A stretch of DNA of 39,321 bases from Chloroflexota bacterium (GTDB lineage Bacteria > Chloroflexota > Anaerolineae > Promineifilales > Promineifilaceae), in assembly GCA_002746795.1 (NCBI GenBank), contig PDQY01000039.1, positions 1 to 39,321 of the forward strand, read 5' to 3'. Below, one piece after another: positions 1-10,471 of this stretch; within the stretch, counting starts at the first letter, position 1, and the number at the start of each line of letters is the position of its first letter. The position numbers and the translations under genes are program-made. Under the pieces are notes generated by a model that worked only from the letters and a program-made list of their open reading frames with translations, searched no databases and had not been told where the DNA came from.

Positions 1-31
1 CAATTACAACAGGCTCACAATAGCCATAAAA

Positions 32-2026
32 TTACAATTTGGAAACAACACTACTCCGCCTCACTTTAAGCAGCAAGCCCATCGTCGCCAACAGCAGCAA
101 GCTAAACAAGGCGGCAACCCATGTAAAAGAGTGATTAGTGCCAGAAATCATGTGTAGAGAAACGGCCGTAGGCTCCACAAACTCACCCACTGCCCAATCC
201 GCAAGAGACGTAATATCATTACGCCATACAGTTGAGGCATCTGCACCGGTACTAGCGCAATCCCAGCCAGAACCACCTAGCCCACCTGGATACTTACAAA
301 CCTTAGCATTAGCCGAGTCTACAGAATGAGGCAACGTTAGATCAACCAAATAATTCCCAGCTGTTGTGCTTTGATCACTTTGCAAACCAGCAATAATCCA
401 ATATTGTCCAGTTTCAATGGCTGCACCAGAACCGCCACTAGTCGCTTGAGGATGATTCCAGGGAATATGCGTCACCCGTAAGCAATCCAACTCAGCCCCA
501 CCACCAGTATTATCATTAGTCACATTGATAGAAACCGTATTGCCAATGAACTGATAAGTAGTCGGCTCAACATCCGCCAAAATACCACACTGGAGTTCGC
601 CAAGCTCATACGCCCCAACGTCACACACTGCCGTACCATCTGCATCACCATCCATTGGCCGGGCTGCCCCGCGCTGATCATGGCTGGCACAAGATGCATT
701 ATTACCAGCATCAATCGCGGGACTGCCTATGCCCAAAGCATGTGTTAGCGTAGGACCACCATTGAGAGCAAGCGCTCCAAGTAAAGGATCAGCCTGGATG
801 TCCAAACCACCACAAGTCGTGCCAGGATACTCCAAATTATTACCAACATCATTAAACACGCCCGTAGATAAAAAGGCACAATTGCTCGTGCCATTGTCAG
901 ACACAATGCTATTTTCTAAAGTGAAGCTACCCCCCTGATGGGCAATCCCATCACCAGTATCAGCCACATTATTAGCGATTGTGCTGCTAGTAACCGTGAT
1001 GGCACTCCCAGCATTAAATGTATAAATGCCGCCACCAACATGCGCCGTATTATTGGAGATAGTGCTGTTTGTAACAGTAATGACAGCACGACCATCCGCA
1101 TAAATACCACCCCCATTGTTTGATGTCTCATTATTATGAATCGTGCTGTTCATAATGATCAATGTGCCCGTGTTAAAGAAAGCACCACCTCGAGCAGAAC
1201 CATAATTACCAGCAAAGTGGCTGTTATTCACAGTGATAGTACCCAGACGATTATTGAGCCCCGCACCTCTAATAGCAGCCTCGTTACCAGAAACGGTGCT
1301 ATTGTTAACATTGATCGCTGAGCCTGGTCTAAAACTATGCAGCCCACCACCATAAGTACTTTCATTGTCAGAAATAGTACAGTCTGTCAAATTTACAGTT
1401 CCTATTTCTACATTGGCGACGCCACCCCCATGAAACCCAGACACATTATTGACAACATTAACCCGGGTCAAATTCATGGTACCATTGCTTGCATGATAAA
1501 TACCACCCCCATCTTCTCCGTGCGTGTTGTTGCCCAGTGTGCCAAATTGACCATTCTGGATAGTTAAATCATTCAGATTGGTGTTGGCCGCCCCCAAGAC
1601 ATGCATGACGCGATCGATGTGATTGCCATCAATAATCGTTTCATCAACACCAGCTCCATTAAGGATGAGGTCATCGGTGATATCGAGGTCTCCAGTGGCA
1701 TTGAGATCTTCACCTATGCCCGTAAGGGTTAAAATGTAAACACCGGCCGGCAAGGTAATTGTATCAAGACCAACTGTGCCCGAGGCACAATCACCACTGG
1801 TGGTATCCGTGCCCGTATTGGCGTTTGTAATTGCTTCGCGCAAGGTACACTGACCATCGCCAGCAGTCAAGATGTCGTTGCCACTATCGACTGCAATCAC
1901 AGCCCCCTGGGCATGAACCATCATAGGCAAGCTGAAAAATAAAGCAATTAGCAAAACGACAAATCCCCAATTTACAATTTTGCTCTCTTTAATTTGTTTG
2001 GTATTTGAATTTTGATTCATTTTCAC
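32..2026 (-). CDS. CSLREA-domain / choice-of-anchor beta-helix (Pmp-like) surface protein with N-terminal signal and C-terminal TM anchor
   Basis: N-terminal hydrophobic signal; 'GQCTLREAITNANTG' CSLREA-type motif; repeated 'N(S/C)TISNN.A..GGGI' beta-helix turns; C-terminal 'FTWVAALFSLLLLATMGLLLKVRR'. Confidence 0.85.
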   Translation of the reverse strand: MKMNQNSNTKQIKESKIVNWGFVVLLIALFFSLPMMVHAQGAVIAVDSGNDILTAGDGQCTLREAITNANTGTDTTSGDCASGTVGLDTITLPAGVYILTLTGIGEDLNATGDLDITDDLILNGAGVDETIIDGNHIDRVMHVLGAANTNLNDLTIQNGQFGTLGNNTHGEDGGGIYHASNGTMNLTRVNVVNNVSGFHGGGVANVEIGTVNLTDCTISDNESTYGGGLHSFRPGSAINVNNSTVSGNEAAIRGAGLNNRLGTITVNNSHFAGNYGSARGGAFFNTGTLIIMNSTIHNNETSNNGGGIYADGRAVITVTNSTISNNTAHVGGGIYTFNAGSAITVTSSTIANNVADTGDGIAHQGGSFTLENSIVSDNGTSNCAFLSTGVFNDVGNNLEYPGTTCGGLDIQADPLLGALALNGGPTLTHALGIGSPAIDAGNNASCASHDQRGAARPMDGDADGTAVCDVGAYELGELQCGILADVEPTTYQFIGNTVSINVTNDNTGGGAELDCLRVTHIPWNHPQATSGGSGAAIETGQYWIIAGLQSDQSTTAGNYLVDLTLPHSVDSANAKVCKYPGGLGGSGWDCASTGADASTVWRNDITSLADWAVGEFVEPTAVSLHMISGTNHSFTWVAALFSLLLLATMGLLLKVRRSSVVSKL

Positions 2027-2031
2027 CCTCG

Positions 2032-2130
2032 TAAGGAACGGAAATTAAAGCATACGACGAAGTCGTTTCCTTACCGTTCCTGAAAACTGACGATGTAATT
2101 CCATATTTTATTTCATCGTCAATCCTAAAC
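2032..2130 (+). repeat. Intergenic repeat family A, copy 1 (two potential stem-loops)
   Basis: taaggaacgg...ccgttcct and tgacgatg...catcgtca inverted repeats; similar to 12526-12620, 15901-15995 and 22345-22408. Confidence 0.8.
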
Positions 2131-2350
2131 CAACTATGCGAATCACAATATATAAATACGAGCAACGACTTAACGTGTCGTATTCTTTATAGCGAAAACC
2201 AAATTTAATCGTACTACAAATGTAACCATTCAGACCTGACAGGTTTCTCCCAGAGGGATTACCCGTCAAGCCGACTCCCAAAAATCTTATTCAAAAACAG
2301 ATTATGTAAGCTCCCAGCCAAAAATCTGTCTGGTCTTGAGGGTTTAACGC

Positions 2351-2445
2351 TTAGTGACCATCTAAAAGTTAGACCCCGTTTTTCATGGGTAGAGGTCACT
2401 TGAAGCGCATCATCAATTCCGTCACTTATTTATGGATGCACACTT
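2351..2445 (+). repeat. Intergenic repeat family B, copy 1
   Basis: agtgacc...ggtcact followed by gcgcatc...atggatgc; similar to 5639-5735 and to the reverse complement of 14290-14384. Confidence 0.8.
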
Positions 2446-2454
2446 ACCGACAAA

Positions 2455-4179
2455 CTATTCATTATGAGATGACTTTGTTTGCCAACTCAATGTCTGTAAA
2501 CCAACGCTAAGGGCGGATTTGAAGGTTGATGCATCTGACAACAACATTTTCAGATACGTGAGCATAGGGCCAGGACGGAAAGCCCATTCGCGGAAGGCTC
2601 GCTTTTGCCAATACATCAACTGCTCCGCCGATAGGTTATCATAATCCAGTACGGTTCCCTTGTCCATATCAACTTCTTCCCAACGTGTGCCAGCCCGGAA
2701 CCAGTTATTCTTGACCACTTCAAAGAAGAATGGTGTGCCTGGGTAAGGGGCAGCAATATGGAATAAGGCAATATCTAAGGGTAGACTCTTGGAGAATGCA
2801 ATCGTATCTTGAATTGTCTCTTCTGTTTCACCGGGTAAACCAATAATGAAGTAACCCCAATTTTTAATGCCGGCCTCACGAGACCATTGTAAAGCGCGTT
2901 TTGCCTTTTGCGGATTCGCACCCTTACGCGCACGTTTTAGGATTTTCTCACTGCCGCTTTCGATCCCCCATGAAATATACCAGCAACCTGCTTCTCCCAT
3001 CAACTGCAACATTTCCTGATCGACATAATCAACCCGACTGTTGCATGTCCATTTCAGGTTGATATTTTGCTCAATCATCAGTTTGCATAAACTTACAACC
3101 TGTTCCCGACTGACTGTGAAGAGATCAGCATACATATGGATGTTGTTGATGCCCATCTTCTTGAGCCGCCACAACTCTTCCATAATGTTTTCTGGTGAGC
3201 GGAGGCGAACTGTATATTGGTAGCTAACATGTTTGATGCAATAGGTGCAGCCAGCTGTACATCCTCTACTGGTGACAATGAAGGTAAATGGGCCTTTGAT
3301 GAGGGGCATTCGGTATTCTTGCCACGGCAGCAGTTCATGCATGGGTATGGGCATATCATTCAGGTCTTTAATAAACGGCCGATGATAATTGACGACTATC
3401 TCGTCCCCATTTCGCCAAACAAGTCCTTTGATTTCAGGCCAGCGAATATTACCATCTGCATCAAGCGCAGGTTTGTATAAGGGATCATGCTTCTCAAATA
3501 TTCTTTGAATTTGTTCTGAGCGTTCTTGTACTTTGTTTTCAAGCAAGTCTAATAAATCCCGAATGGTGAGATCGGGTTCGCCCAAGAGGATGTAGTCCAA
3601 TGCTGGATAAGCACGCATGGTTTCCCGGGGGATGGGGGTGACGTGTGTGCCAAAGGCAATTGTTTTTGCTCCCCGAGCTTTGGCTATAAAACAACCATAC
3701 ATGTCATTTTCCAAAGTCGGTGCGGTCACCTGTGTTAGGTAATACAGCGGTTGGAGTTCTTCAAGTTTTTGGGTAAATTCGTGCCAGCCCATCCGTTCAG
3801 CATTGGCGTCAATCACGGCGACAGAGTGTTGTGGGTGAAGCATCGCTGCCATCTGCGCCAGGGATACTTGTGGCCAAACCATGTTTTCGCGTGTTTTTCG
3901 CCCTACCCTATGTTGGGTACGAATCCACAGATCGCCATCTGGCGTTGGTGGATTGACTAGCACAATATCAACGGCCGTTTCTGACCGTTGTTTCTGCAAT
4001 AATCCTTGGCGCACAATCTCATCTGCGTTCGGAAAATTGGCATCACGCAGCTTGGGCAACCGCCGGGTTCCCAAATTCGCTTTCAACGAAACAGGAATCG
4101 ACTGTTTCCCATTATTACGATTCGACATATTCTCTTTTTCTTTTGTGGTCTCCCCATTGTTCAACTTGATTTGGTTCAT
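2455..4179 (-). CDS. B12-binding-domain radical SAM protein
   Basis: N-terminal 'VDIVLVNPPTPDGD'; radical SAM cluster 'TSRGCTAGCTYCIKH' (CxxxCxxC); 'WGIESGSEKILKRARKG' and 'GYFIIGLPGETEETI'. Confidence 0.9.
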   Translation of the reverse strand: MNQIKLNNGETTKEKENMSNRNNGKQSIPVSLKANLGTRRLPKLRDANFPNADEIVRQGLLQKQRSETAVDIVLVNPPTPDGDLWIRTQHRVGRKTRENMVWPQVSLAQMAAMLHPQHSVAVIDANAERMGWHEFTQKLEELQPLYYLTQVTAPTLENDMYGCFIAKARGAKTIAFGTHVTPIPRETMRAYPALDYILLGEPDLTIRDLLDLLENKVQERSEQIQRIFEKHDPLYKPALDADGNIRWPEIKGLVWRNGDEIVVNYHRPFIKDLNDMPIPMHELLPWQEYRMPLIKGPFTFIVTSRGCTAGCTYCIKHVSYQYTVRLRSPENIMEELWRLKKMGINNIHMYADLFTVSREQVVSLCKLMIEQNINLKWTCNSRVDYVDQEMLQLMGEAGCWYISWGIESGSEKILKRARKGANPQKAKRALQWSREAGIKNWGYFIIGLPGETEETIQDTIAFSKSLPLDIALFHIAAPYPGTPFFFEVVKNNWFRAGTRWEEVDMDKGTVLDYDNLSAEQLMYWQKRAFREWAFRPGPMLTYLKMLLSDASTFKSALSVGLQTLSWQTKSSHNE

Positions 4180-4185
4180 ATATTT

Positions 4186-5457
4186 TTAACTCGCTTTTGG
4201 TTGAGGAGCTCCACTTTGTGATTCCTGTGACCTTAAAGCATTATCACTTCCTATATAATCGCTGCCTTGCATATCTTTCTCTACCTGGGTATCACGCTTG
4301 CCTAATTCTTCCAGGACACGTAACAAAATCCAGGAGATCAACAACTGCATCCCTACCAAAAGAGCCATGGCACTGAGCAGTAAATAAAGCCACAGCCGCC
4401 CAAGGGGCCAATCGCCAAAAATGGCCAGCAATAAGCTAATAGAGCCGATAACGATCCCGAAAAGAATTCCCACAACACCCATCCATCCAAATTGATGATT
4501 CAATGGTTTTTTGAATATGGGTTTCTTCAACAGCCCTTGACGAATCGGTTGTTCATAAAAGAGGGAGACGATGTAATTAAATGTAACGCCAAAAGCATAA
4601 ATACTCACGCCAGCCACAGCAGAAATAAGTGCGGTGAACACAGCGGCTACACCCCAAACGCCCAGGGTCGTAATGCCCGCCAATCGCGCTAAAACCAGGC
4701 CGCCCACAATTAGCCCCGCCAAACCGACGCCCAATACTGCTAATAAGCCAAGCAAACGGACTGGGTTATATGTTAAAACTGTCCACAACATAGATTCCAA
4801 GAATAAACGGCCGTCATGAACCACGCTCAATTTTGAGTCTCCCATTCGTTCACTATAGGGAATAGGCACCTCACGCATGCTAATATTTTCATGCACCGCC
4901 CGTGTACTCATCACCGGCGTTAAATTCAAGCCATCTGGTAATGGATAAATTTGGGTCAAAATATCCTTATTAAAAACACGCATGCCGCTGGCACTATCTG
5001 TGACCTTTTGCCGACCTAAAATGGTGAGTAAACCGGCAAAAAAAACATTCCCCAGCCTGCGTGTTTTGGGCATATCACTATCAGCCCCAGCCATACGTGA
5101 GCCAATGACAAGATCAGATCCCGCTAAAGCTGCTTCACACAACTGTGGAAAATATTCAGGAGGATAGGTACCGTCGGCATCAAGAAAGCCAATCAACTCC
5201 CCTCGTGCATGACTAAATCCAGTCTTCAAAGCACCGCCATATCCCTTATTGCGCTTATGCTGAACTAAAGTAAGTCCCTTAATCTCACTCGCTATAGCTG
5301 GTGTTTTATCTTTAGAACCATCATCAACAACCAATAATTCTAAATCATCAACGCCTACCTGTTTTAAATTTTCTCGTATCGCCAAAACGCGGTTGGCGAT
5401 CTCTGCAATACCATCTTCCTCATTGTACGCAGGGATAACAACGGATAATGTGGTCAT
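4186..5457 (-). CDS. Glycosyltransferase family 2 (dolichol-phosphate mannosyltransferase-like) with C-terminal TM segments
   Basis: 'LSVVIPAYNEEDGIAEI', 'LLVVDDGSKDKT', 'GELIGFLDADGTYPPEY'; several C-terminal hydrophobic stretches. Confidence 0.9.
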   Translation of the reverse strand: MTTLSVVIPAYNEEDGIAEIANRVLAIRENLKQVGVDDLELLVVDDGSKDKTPAIASEIKGLTLVQHKRNKGYGGALKTGFSHARGELIGFLDADGTYPPEYFPQLCEAALAGSDLVIGSRMAGADSDMPKTRRLGNVFFAGLLTILGRQKVTDSASGMRVFNKDILTQIYPLPDGLNLTPVMSTRAVHENISMREVPIPYSERMGDSKLSVVHDGRLFLESMLWTVLTYNPVRLLGLLAVLGVGLAGLIVGGLVLARLAGITTLGVWGVAAVFTALISAVAGVSIYAFGVTFNYIVSLFYEQPIRQGLLKKPIFKKPLNHQFGWMGVVGILFGIVIGSISLLLAIFGDWPLGRLWLYLLLSAMALLVGMQLLISWILLRVLEELGKRDTQVEKDMQGSDYIGSDNALRSQESQSGAPQPKAS

Positions 5458-5638
5458 AATTCACCTGTTCTTATGTAACCAAAGAATGTCGATTTCAGAC
5501 TAGAAACCATCATGTATTCATTTAGGTACAATCATTCATGTAATAAGAATACCCTGGGCAAAATCCCATGTTCTGTTTTGTGAAATAGCTGGCCGGTGTG
5601 TCACCATCCCCATTATACTCGCTAAACACAAATTTAGA

Positions 5639-5735
5639 TCATAGTGACCGTTAAAAAATTAGTCCCCATATTTCATGGGCAAAGGTCACTGGGAGCGCAT
5701 CCATCAATGCCATAACTTATCTATGGATGCGCACA
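5639..5735 (+). repeat. Intergenic repeat family B, copy 2
   Basis: agtgacc...ggtcact plus perfect gcgcatccat...atggatgcgc inverted repeat; ends a few bp from the stop codon of the minus-strand CDS at 5739. Confidence 0.85.
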
Positions 5736-5738
5736 TAG

Positions 5739-6476
5739 CTAAAAATAAATGGGATGACCAGGGTCATTCATCGTGTCATCAATTTCCTTTATCACTTTTG
5801 CCGGTATGCCACCAACTACAGTATATGGTGCCACATCTTTAGTGACAACAGCTCCAGCAGCAACAACAGCCCCTTTTCCCACACGAACGCCATCTGTGAT
5901 GATGGCGCCTGCCCCCAGCCAAACATCATCTTCGATCACAATGCCCTGGGCAGTGATTCCTTGCTCGGTAAACGGCCGTTTTCGATCACTAAACACATGA
6001 TTAACAGCAATGATCTGAGTGAACGGAGACGTATATACTCTGTCGCCAATCTCCACGCCCCCTTGCCCTCGAATCACACAATACTCCCCTATCAAACTAT
6101 TTCTGCCAATCTTAATACCCGCATTAGGCAAATCACGAAAGTTATATACATGCAAAATCGCCCCATGCATCACAATCGTATCTTCACCTATGGCAATACC
6201 ATTCGGACACGCATGGAGATAGCAATTTTGATCTAGATAAACACCATTATCCAGCCAGATATAATTCGCAAAGCGCAAACGCACGCGGTTCTCAATCGCC
6301 ACCCACCCCTTCGTATTCAGGATCATGCGATAGAAAAAACTGCGAATAGCAATCCCCACAATGCTTGGAATCCACCCTACCAGTAAAAACAAGACCTGCT
6401 CAAAAATATACCGTGAGAGGCTGGCAGACTGCCGACTCAAATACAACCGTAAACCATTAAGGATGACTTTGATCAT
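5739..6476 (-). CDS. Hexapeptide-repeat (LbH) O-acyltransferase
   Basis: '[18 protein letters not shown]', '[53 protein letters not shown]'. Confidence 0.9.
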   Translation of the reverse strand: MIKVILNGLRLYLSRQSASLSRYIFEQVLFLLVGWIPSIVGIAIRSFFYRMILNTKGWVAIENRVRLRFANYIWLDNGVYLDQNCYLHACPNGIAIGEDTIVMHGAILHVYNFRDLPNAGIKIGRNSLIGEYCVIRGQGGVEIGDRVYTSPFTQIIAVNHVFSDRKRPFTEQGITAQGIVIEDDVWLGAGAIITDGVRVGKGAVVAAGAVVTKDVAPYTVVGGIPAKVIKEIDDTMNDPGHPIYF

Positions 6477-7268
6477 CTAGACAACCATCTTTCCTGTTTT
6501 AGGGCGCTTCTCAGCACCAATAATAGCTTGTGCTTCCTCAAACGCTTTTGGCGTGCCAATATCAAACCATTGACCCTCAAGCTCAACATGTTTAGCCTCG
6601 CCAATCATATTATACGTATTCATCAAATCTGTTGCTTCATATTCACCGCGAGATGACGGCTTAAGGTTTTTCATACGCCTCAAAGCCTCTTGTGATGAAC
6701 GAAAAGCCACTGGCCCACACCAGCAAATCTTACTAGGAGGTTCTTGAGGCTTTTCCAGTAGCTGCCCTTTCCCCTCCCCTAAATCCTGGTAAACTGAAAA
6801 CCGTCTAGCTTCTTCAGGCGGCAGCTCTCGATGAGTCCATGCCAACCGGCATGGAGAGGCCGAACTTGACTGGTCATCAACCAACGCCAACACATTCCTC
6901 ACATTGCAATCATCCAACACAATATTATCACCAGCCATCACAACGGCCGTTTGATCCCCCTCAAGCGCAGAAAACCCAATCCTCATTGCATCAGCCATGC
7001 CCAAAGGCTCATTTTGCACAACCACCCGAGTCTCCAAAGTTTCACAACGCAAACTTGCAACCATTGCCTCATAAACAACCTCAGCAGTTGACGGATGTGC
7101 CACCAAAACAATCCTATCCACATAAGCTTCAACCGCCTGGACCGCATATCCAATAATCGGCAAATCACAAATCGTCAAAATCGTCTTTGAATATGGGGGC
7201 GCCATCTCTCTTAACCGAGAACCCTGACCAGCACCTAAAATAATCGCAGCAACAGATCGAACACGCAT
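6477..7268 (-). CDS. Sugar-phosphate nucleotidyltransferase; candidate heptose-1-phosphate guanylyltransferase by context
   Basis: 'AAIILGAGQGSRLREMAPPYSKTIL' nucleotidyltransferase signature, 'VVMAGDNIVLDD', 'WFDIGTPKAFEEA'; in a locus with GmhA/HddA/GmhB homologues. Confidence 0.8.
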   Translation of the reverse strand: MRVRSVAAIILGAGQGSRLREMAPPYSKTILTICDLPIIGYAVQAVEAYVDRIVLVAHPSTAEVVYEAMVASLRCETLETRVVVQNEPLGMADAMRIGFSALEGDQTAVVMAGDNIVLDDCNVRNVLALVDDQSSSASPCRLAWTHRELPPEEARRFSVYQDLGEGKGQLLEKPQEPPSKICWCGPVAFRSSQEALRRMKNLKPSSRGEYEATDLMNTYNMIGEAKHVELEGQWFDIGTPKAFEEAQAIIGAEKRPKTGKMVV

Positions 7269-7283
7269 AGAACATTAACCATT

Positions 7284-7862
7284 GTGAAACTTTCTACTAA
7301 ACCTTATAATTTCAACATGAAACCAGCAATCTTCTTAGACCGCGACGGCGTCATCATCGAAAATCAGGCAAATTATGTGAGATCTTGGGCCGATGTATCA
7401 ATCTTCCCCCAAGCATTAAAAGCCCTGGCGTCTCTCAGCAAACTGCCCTACAGCATCGTCATCGTCACAAATCAATCCGCAATTGGACGAGGAATCATCT
7501 CTCAAGAACAGGCTGAAAAAATAAATTCTCGCTTAATTAACGAGATCACCAAGGCTGGGGGAAGAATCGACGCCGTATATATGTGCCCGCACGCCCCCCA
7601 AACAGAATGCAGCTGCCGAAAACCAAAACCCGGTTTACTTCTCCAAGCTGCCAAACACCTCTCCCTAGATTTGCAACACTCCCTCATCATTGGAGACGCC
7701 CTATCAGACTTGAAAGCAGGTCAGCTTGCCGGCCTTAAAAGCTCAATTTTAGTATTAACAGGGCGGGGATTTGCACAAGCTCAGCTAAAAGAAGCCCAAA
7801 CACTACTCCCCTTCTCCACCTATAACTCTCTTTTCGATGCCTACACCGATCTATTCCAATAA
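7284..7862 (+). CDS. gmhB: HAD-IIIA D-glycero-D-manno-heptose 1,7-bisphosphate 7-phosphatase-like (an ATG at 7317 is an alternative start)
   Basis: 'AIFLDRDGVIIENQANYV', 'IVTNQSAIGRGI', 'CPHAPQTECSCRKPKPGLL' (Zn loop), 'LIIGDALSDLKAGQLAG'. Confidence 0.9.
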   Translation: MKLSTKPYNFNMKPAIFLDRDGVIIENQANYVRSWADVSIFPQALKALASLSKLPYSIVIVTNQSAIGRGIISQEQAEKINSRLINEITKAGGRIDAVYMCPHAPQTECSCRKPKPGLLLQAAKHLSLDLQHSLIIGDALSDLKAGQLAGLKSSILVLTGRGFAQAQLKEAQTLLPFSTYNSLFDAYTDLFQ

Positions 7863-7991
7863 CCTAGATAGCAACAAAGTGCCCGTCCAAAAAGTGCTTT
7901 TATACGAGGAAACCACAGAAAAACACATCCTAACTGATAGCGATAGCTTTCTGTGGTTTACATTTTGCTGAAGAAAATTATGATATTACGA

Positions 7992-9632
7992 TTAACCCTG
8001 AGATTTTTCTTTCGTAAATTTTCTACGCCAGCTTCTTTCACCAATTGAAACCTTAGGCGGTTGCTCATCCGAATCCTCATAATAATAATATTGATTCTGT
8101 TTCTTGTGAACCAGCTTATTCATTGTGATACCAATAATATTTGCATCAACATTTCTATACCTGGACACAAATTGCTGAACTTGATCCCGACTAGCCTTTT
8201 GGGCATTTATAACCATGAGAACGCCACCAACAACATATCCCAATACCAAAGAATCTGTCAACATCAAACTAGGCGCACTATCAATGATCACAAAATCATA
8301 CCGCCTGGAAACATGACTAATCAGCCTTTTCATCGTAGGCGAGGTCAACAACTCCGATGGATTATTGGCATGAGACCCACTCGTTATTAAATCCAAGTTG
8401 AGATCAGGCACCCTCGTAATATAATGATCCAGCTCAGAGAAAGTTCCCTCTTCATCCGCCAAATAACTCGGCTTACGCAAAATATCTGTTAACCCATATT
8501 TATTCTCTTTCTTAAACAACAAATGTTGATCAGGTATCCGCAAATCAGCATCAATCAACAGCGTCTTAAATCCTGCTTGCACAAATACTAAAGCAAGATT
8601 TGCTGACACAAAACTTTTACCCTCCTGTGCCGTAGCACTAGTAACAAGCAAGGAGCGATTTTCATTTCCTTGGTACGCAATTTGAATCTTCGTTCTTAAA
8701 TCACGGAACATCTCTGAAACTGGGGAGCGCGGTTCCTCCGACACAATTAACGAATTGTCTAAAACCAGTTTCTCACTCGAAATACCCATTAACACAGGAA
8801 CATCAACAATTCTTTCCAACTCTTGGGGGGTTCGCACACGATCATCCAAAAACTCAATCAGGTAAGCCGCAAAACCAGCCAGGACAGCCCCTAAAACACC
8901 AGCTATCAGAACTGTTAAATCCCGCCGCGAGCCTATTGGGGCTTGGGGCAGCGAGGCCGTTTCTATAATAGATAAAATATTGGTGGCCTGATCTTGACTA
9001 TTCGCCAACATAGACGAATAGTTTAATTGTAACGAACTTAATTTTGAGCGGAGCGCAGCAATTTGATCTTGTGCCTCCGCAATATCCCGAGCGCCAACCA
9101 GCCCCCCTAATTCAATTTGCTTCTCTTCAATCTCAACAATAGTTTCTTCAATTTGTACTTGTAAATCATCTAATTGCTGATCAATAAACTCTTGACGTTC
9201 AAGCGCTTCCTGATCTTCCCCACTTGGACTTAACAGAATAAGCTGATTCGCTAATTCATTAGCCACAGCTTGGGCACGTCGTGGGTTAGTATCAACAACA
9301 GAAACCTCAATAAATCGCGTCCTTGCAGGTATCGAAACACTATACTGTGGCAAACTATCAAGATCCAACGCTTCCATTACAGCGACACGTATTGGTTCAC
9401 GTCTTGCAAAATCAGCATAAGCTTCAGCTAATTGATCACTCAACCAAAACTCATTACTGTCAGGGTTAGGATCCGCAAAAGGACTGCCAATCATCAAAGT
9501 TGCCCGAGATTGAAACATGATTGGTTGCTGACGAACCACAAAGAAACTTGTGATCCCAGCCAAAACCGTTGCAAGGATAATGAGCCACCACCATTTCAGC
9601 AAAGGGGCAATATACTGCCTGATTTCTATCAT
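7992..9632 (-). CDS. Polysaccharide biosynthesis tyrosine autokinase (Wzz domain + BY-kinase)
   Basis: N-terminal Wzz TM; Walker A 'TSATAQEGKSFVSANLA', Walker A' 'LLIDADLRIPDQH', 'DFVIIDSAPSLMLTDS'; Tyr-rich tail 'NQYYYYEDSD'. Confidence 0.92.
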   Translation of the reverse strand: MIEIRQYIAPLLKWWWLIILATVLAGITSFFVVRQQPIMFQSRATLMIGSPFADPNPDSNEFWLSDQLAEAYADFARREPIRVAVMEALDLDSLPQYSVSIPARTRFIEVSVVDTNPRRAQAVANELANQLILLSPSGEDQEALERQEFIDQQLDDLQVQIEETIVEIEEKQIELGGLVGARDIAEAQDQIAALRSKLSSLQLNYSSMLANSQDQATNILSIIETASLPQAPIGSRRDLTVLIAGVLGAVLAGFAAYLIEFLDDRVRTPQELERIVDVPVLMGISSEKLVLDNSLIVSEEPRSPVSEMFRDLRTKIQIAYQGNENRSLLVTSATAQEGKSFVSANLALVFVQAGFKTLLIDADLRIPDQHLLFKKENKYGLTDILRKPSYLADEEGTFSELDHYITRVPDLNLDLITSGSHANNPSELLTSPTMKRLISHVSRRYDFVIIDSAPSLMLTDSLVLGYVVGGVLMVINAQKASRDQVQQFVSRYRNVDANIIGITMNKLVHKKQNQYYYYEDSDEQPPKVSIGERSWRRKFTKEKSQG

Positions 9633-9886
9633 AGATTTTCAAGAATTAAGTAAACCACTCTAAGCATGTTTATCATTGATGTAAGGCTTACTAAGGCAAA
9701 ACGAGTAAAATAATTGCTCTTGAATCCAAATTACTTTCCCGTTTGCATCTAAACATTCAAACCGCCAAATTTTTCGTGATAATCCACATAACAAACACAA
9801 AACCACACATGAGACCGCGTGTTGTTAGAATCTAAAAGATAATCTAATTGATTCGCAGTAGATTTCACTCCATACATCATATCATA

Positions 9887-10465
9887 CTACTTCTCAGAGT
9901 TTACAGCCAGATCACGCAGCCGAACACAAAAAATGTGCCCGATAATCAAATGAATATCTTCTACTTGTTCAATCCAATCGCTCGGAACATGAATATTCAT
10001 CCTTGCAAGTGATTTCAACTCCCCACCATCAAATCCAGTTAACCCAATCGTTAACGCATTGACACCATTTGCATACTCTATCGCATTAAGTACATTGGGT
10101 GATTTACCACTGGCAGAAATACCTATCACCACATCATCTGGCTCAACAAAATTAGCCAAGTGACTGGCAAAAACATTTTCATACCCTTCATCATTGGCAT
10201 AAGCAGAAAAAATCGCCGTATTATCAGTAACTTCTGAAATACGGAAATGCGGAATAGTGGACACTCGCGTATTTTTTGCTAAATCGCAAACCATATGTGA
10301 GGCCGTTGAAGCACTGCCGCCATTTCCCATCACAAAAACCTGGCGTTTCTTCAGGCGAGCTTGATGTAAGGCATCGATAACTGCATCTATCGACTCCAAT
10401 GGTAAGAGAGCTAACGTTTGTTGCAACTCAAAAAGATATTGTTGTGTATTTGCCATATTAATCAC
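9887..10465 (-). CDS. gmhA: SIS-domain phosphoheptose (sedoheptulose-7-phosphate) isomerase
   Basis: '[25 protein letters not shown]', '[19 protein letters not shown]', '[18 protein letters not shown]'. Confidence 0.88.
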   Translation of the reverse strand: MINMANTQQYLFELQQTLALLPLESIDAVIDALHQARLKKRQVFVMGNGGSASTASHMVCDLAKNTRVSTIPHFRISEVTDNTAIFSAYANDEGYENVFASHLANFVEPDDVVIGISASGKSPNVLNAIEYANGVNALTIGLTGFDGGELKSLARMNIHVPSDWIEQVEDIHLIIGHIFCVRLRDLAVNSEK

Positions 10466-10471
10466 CCAATT

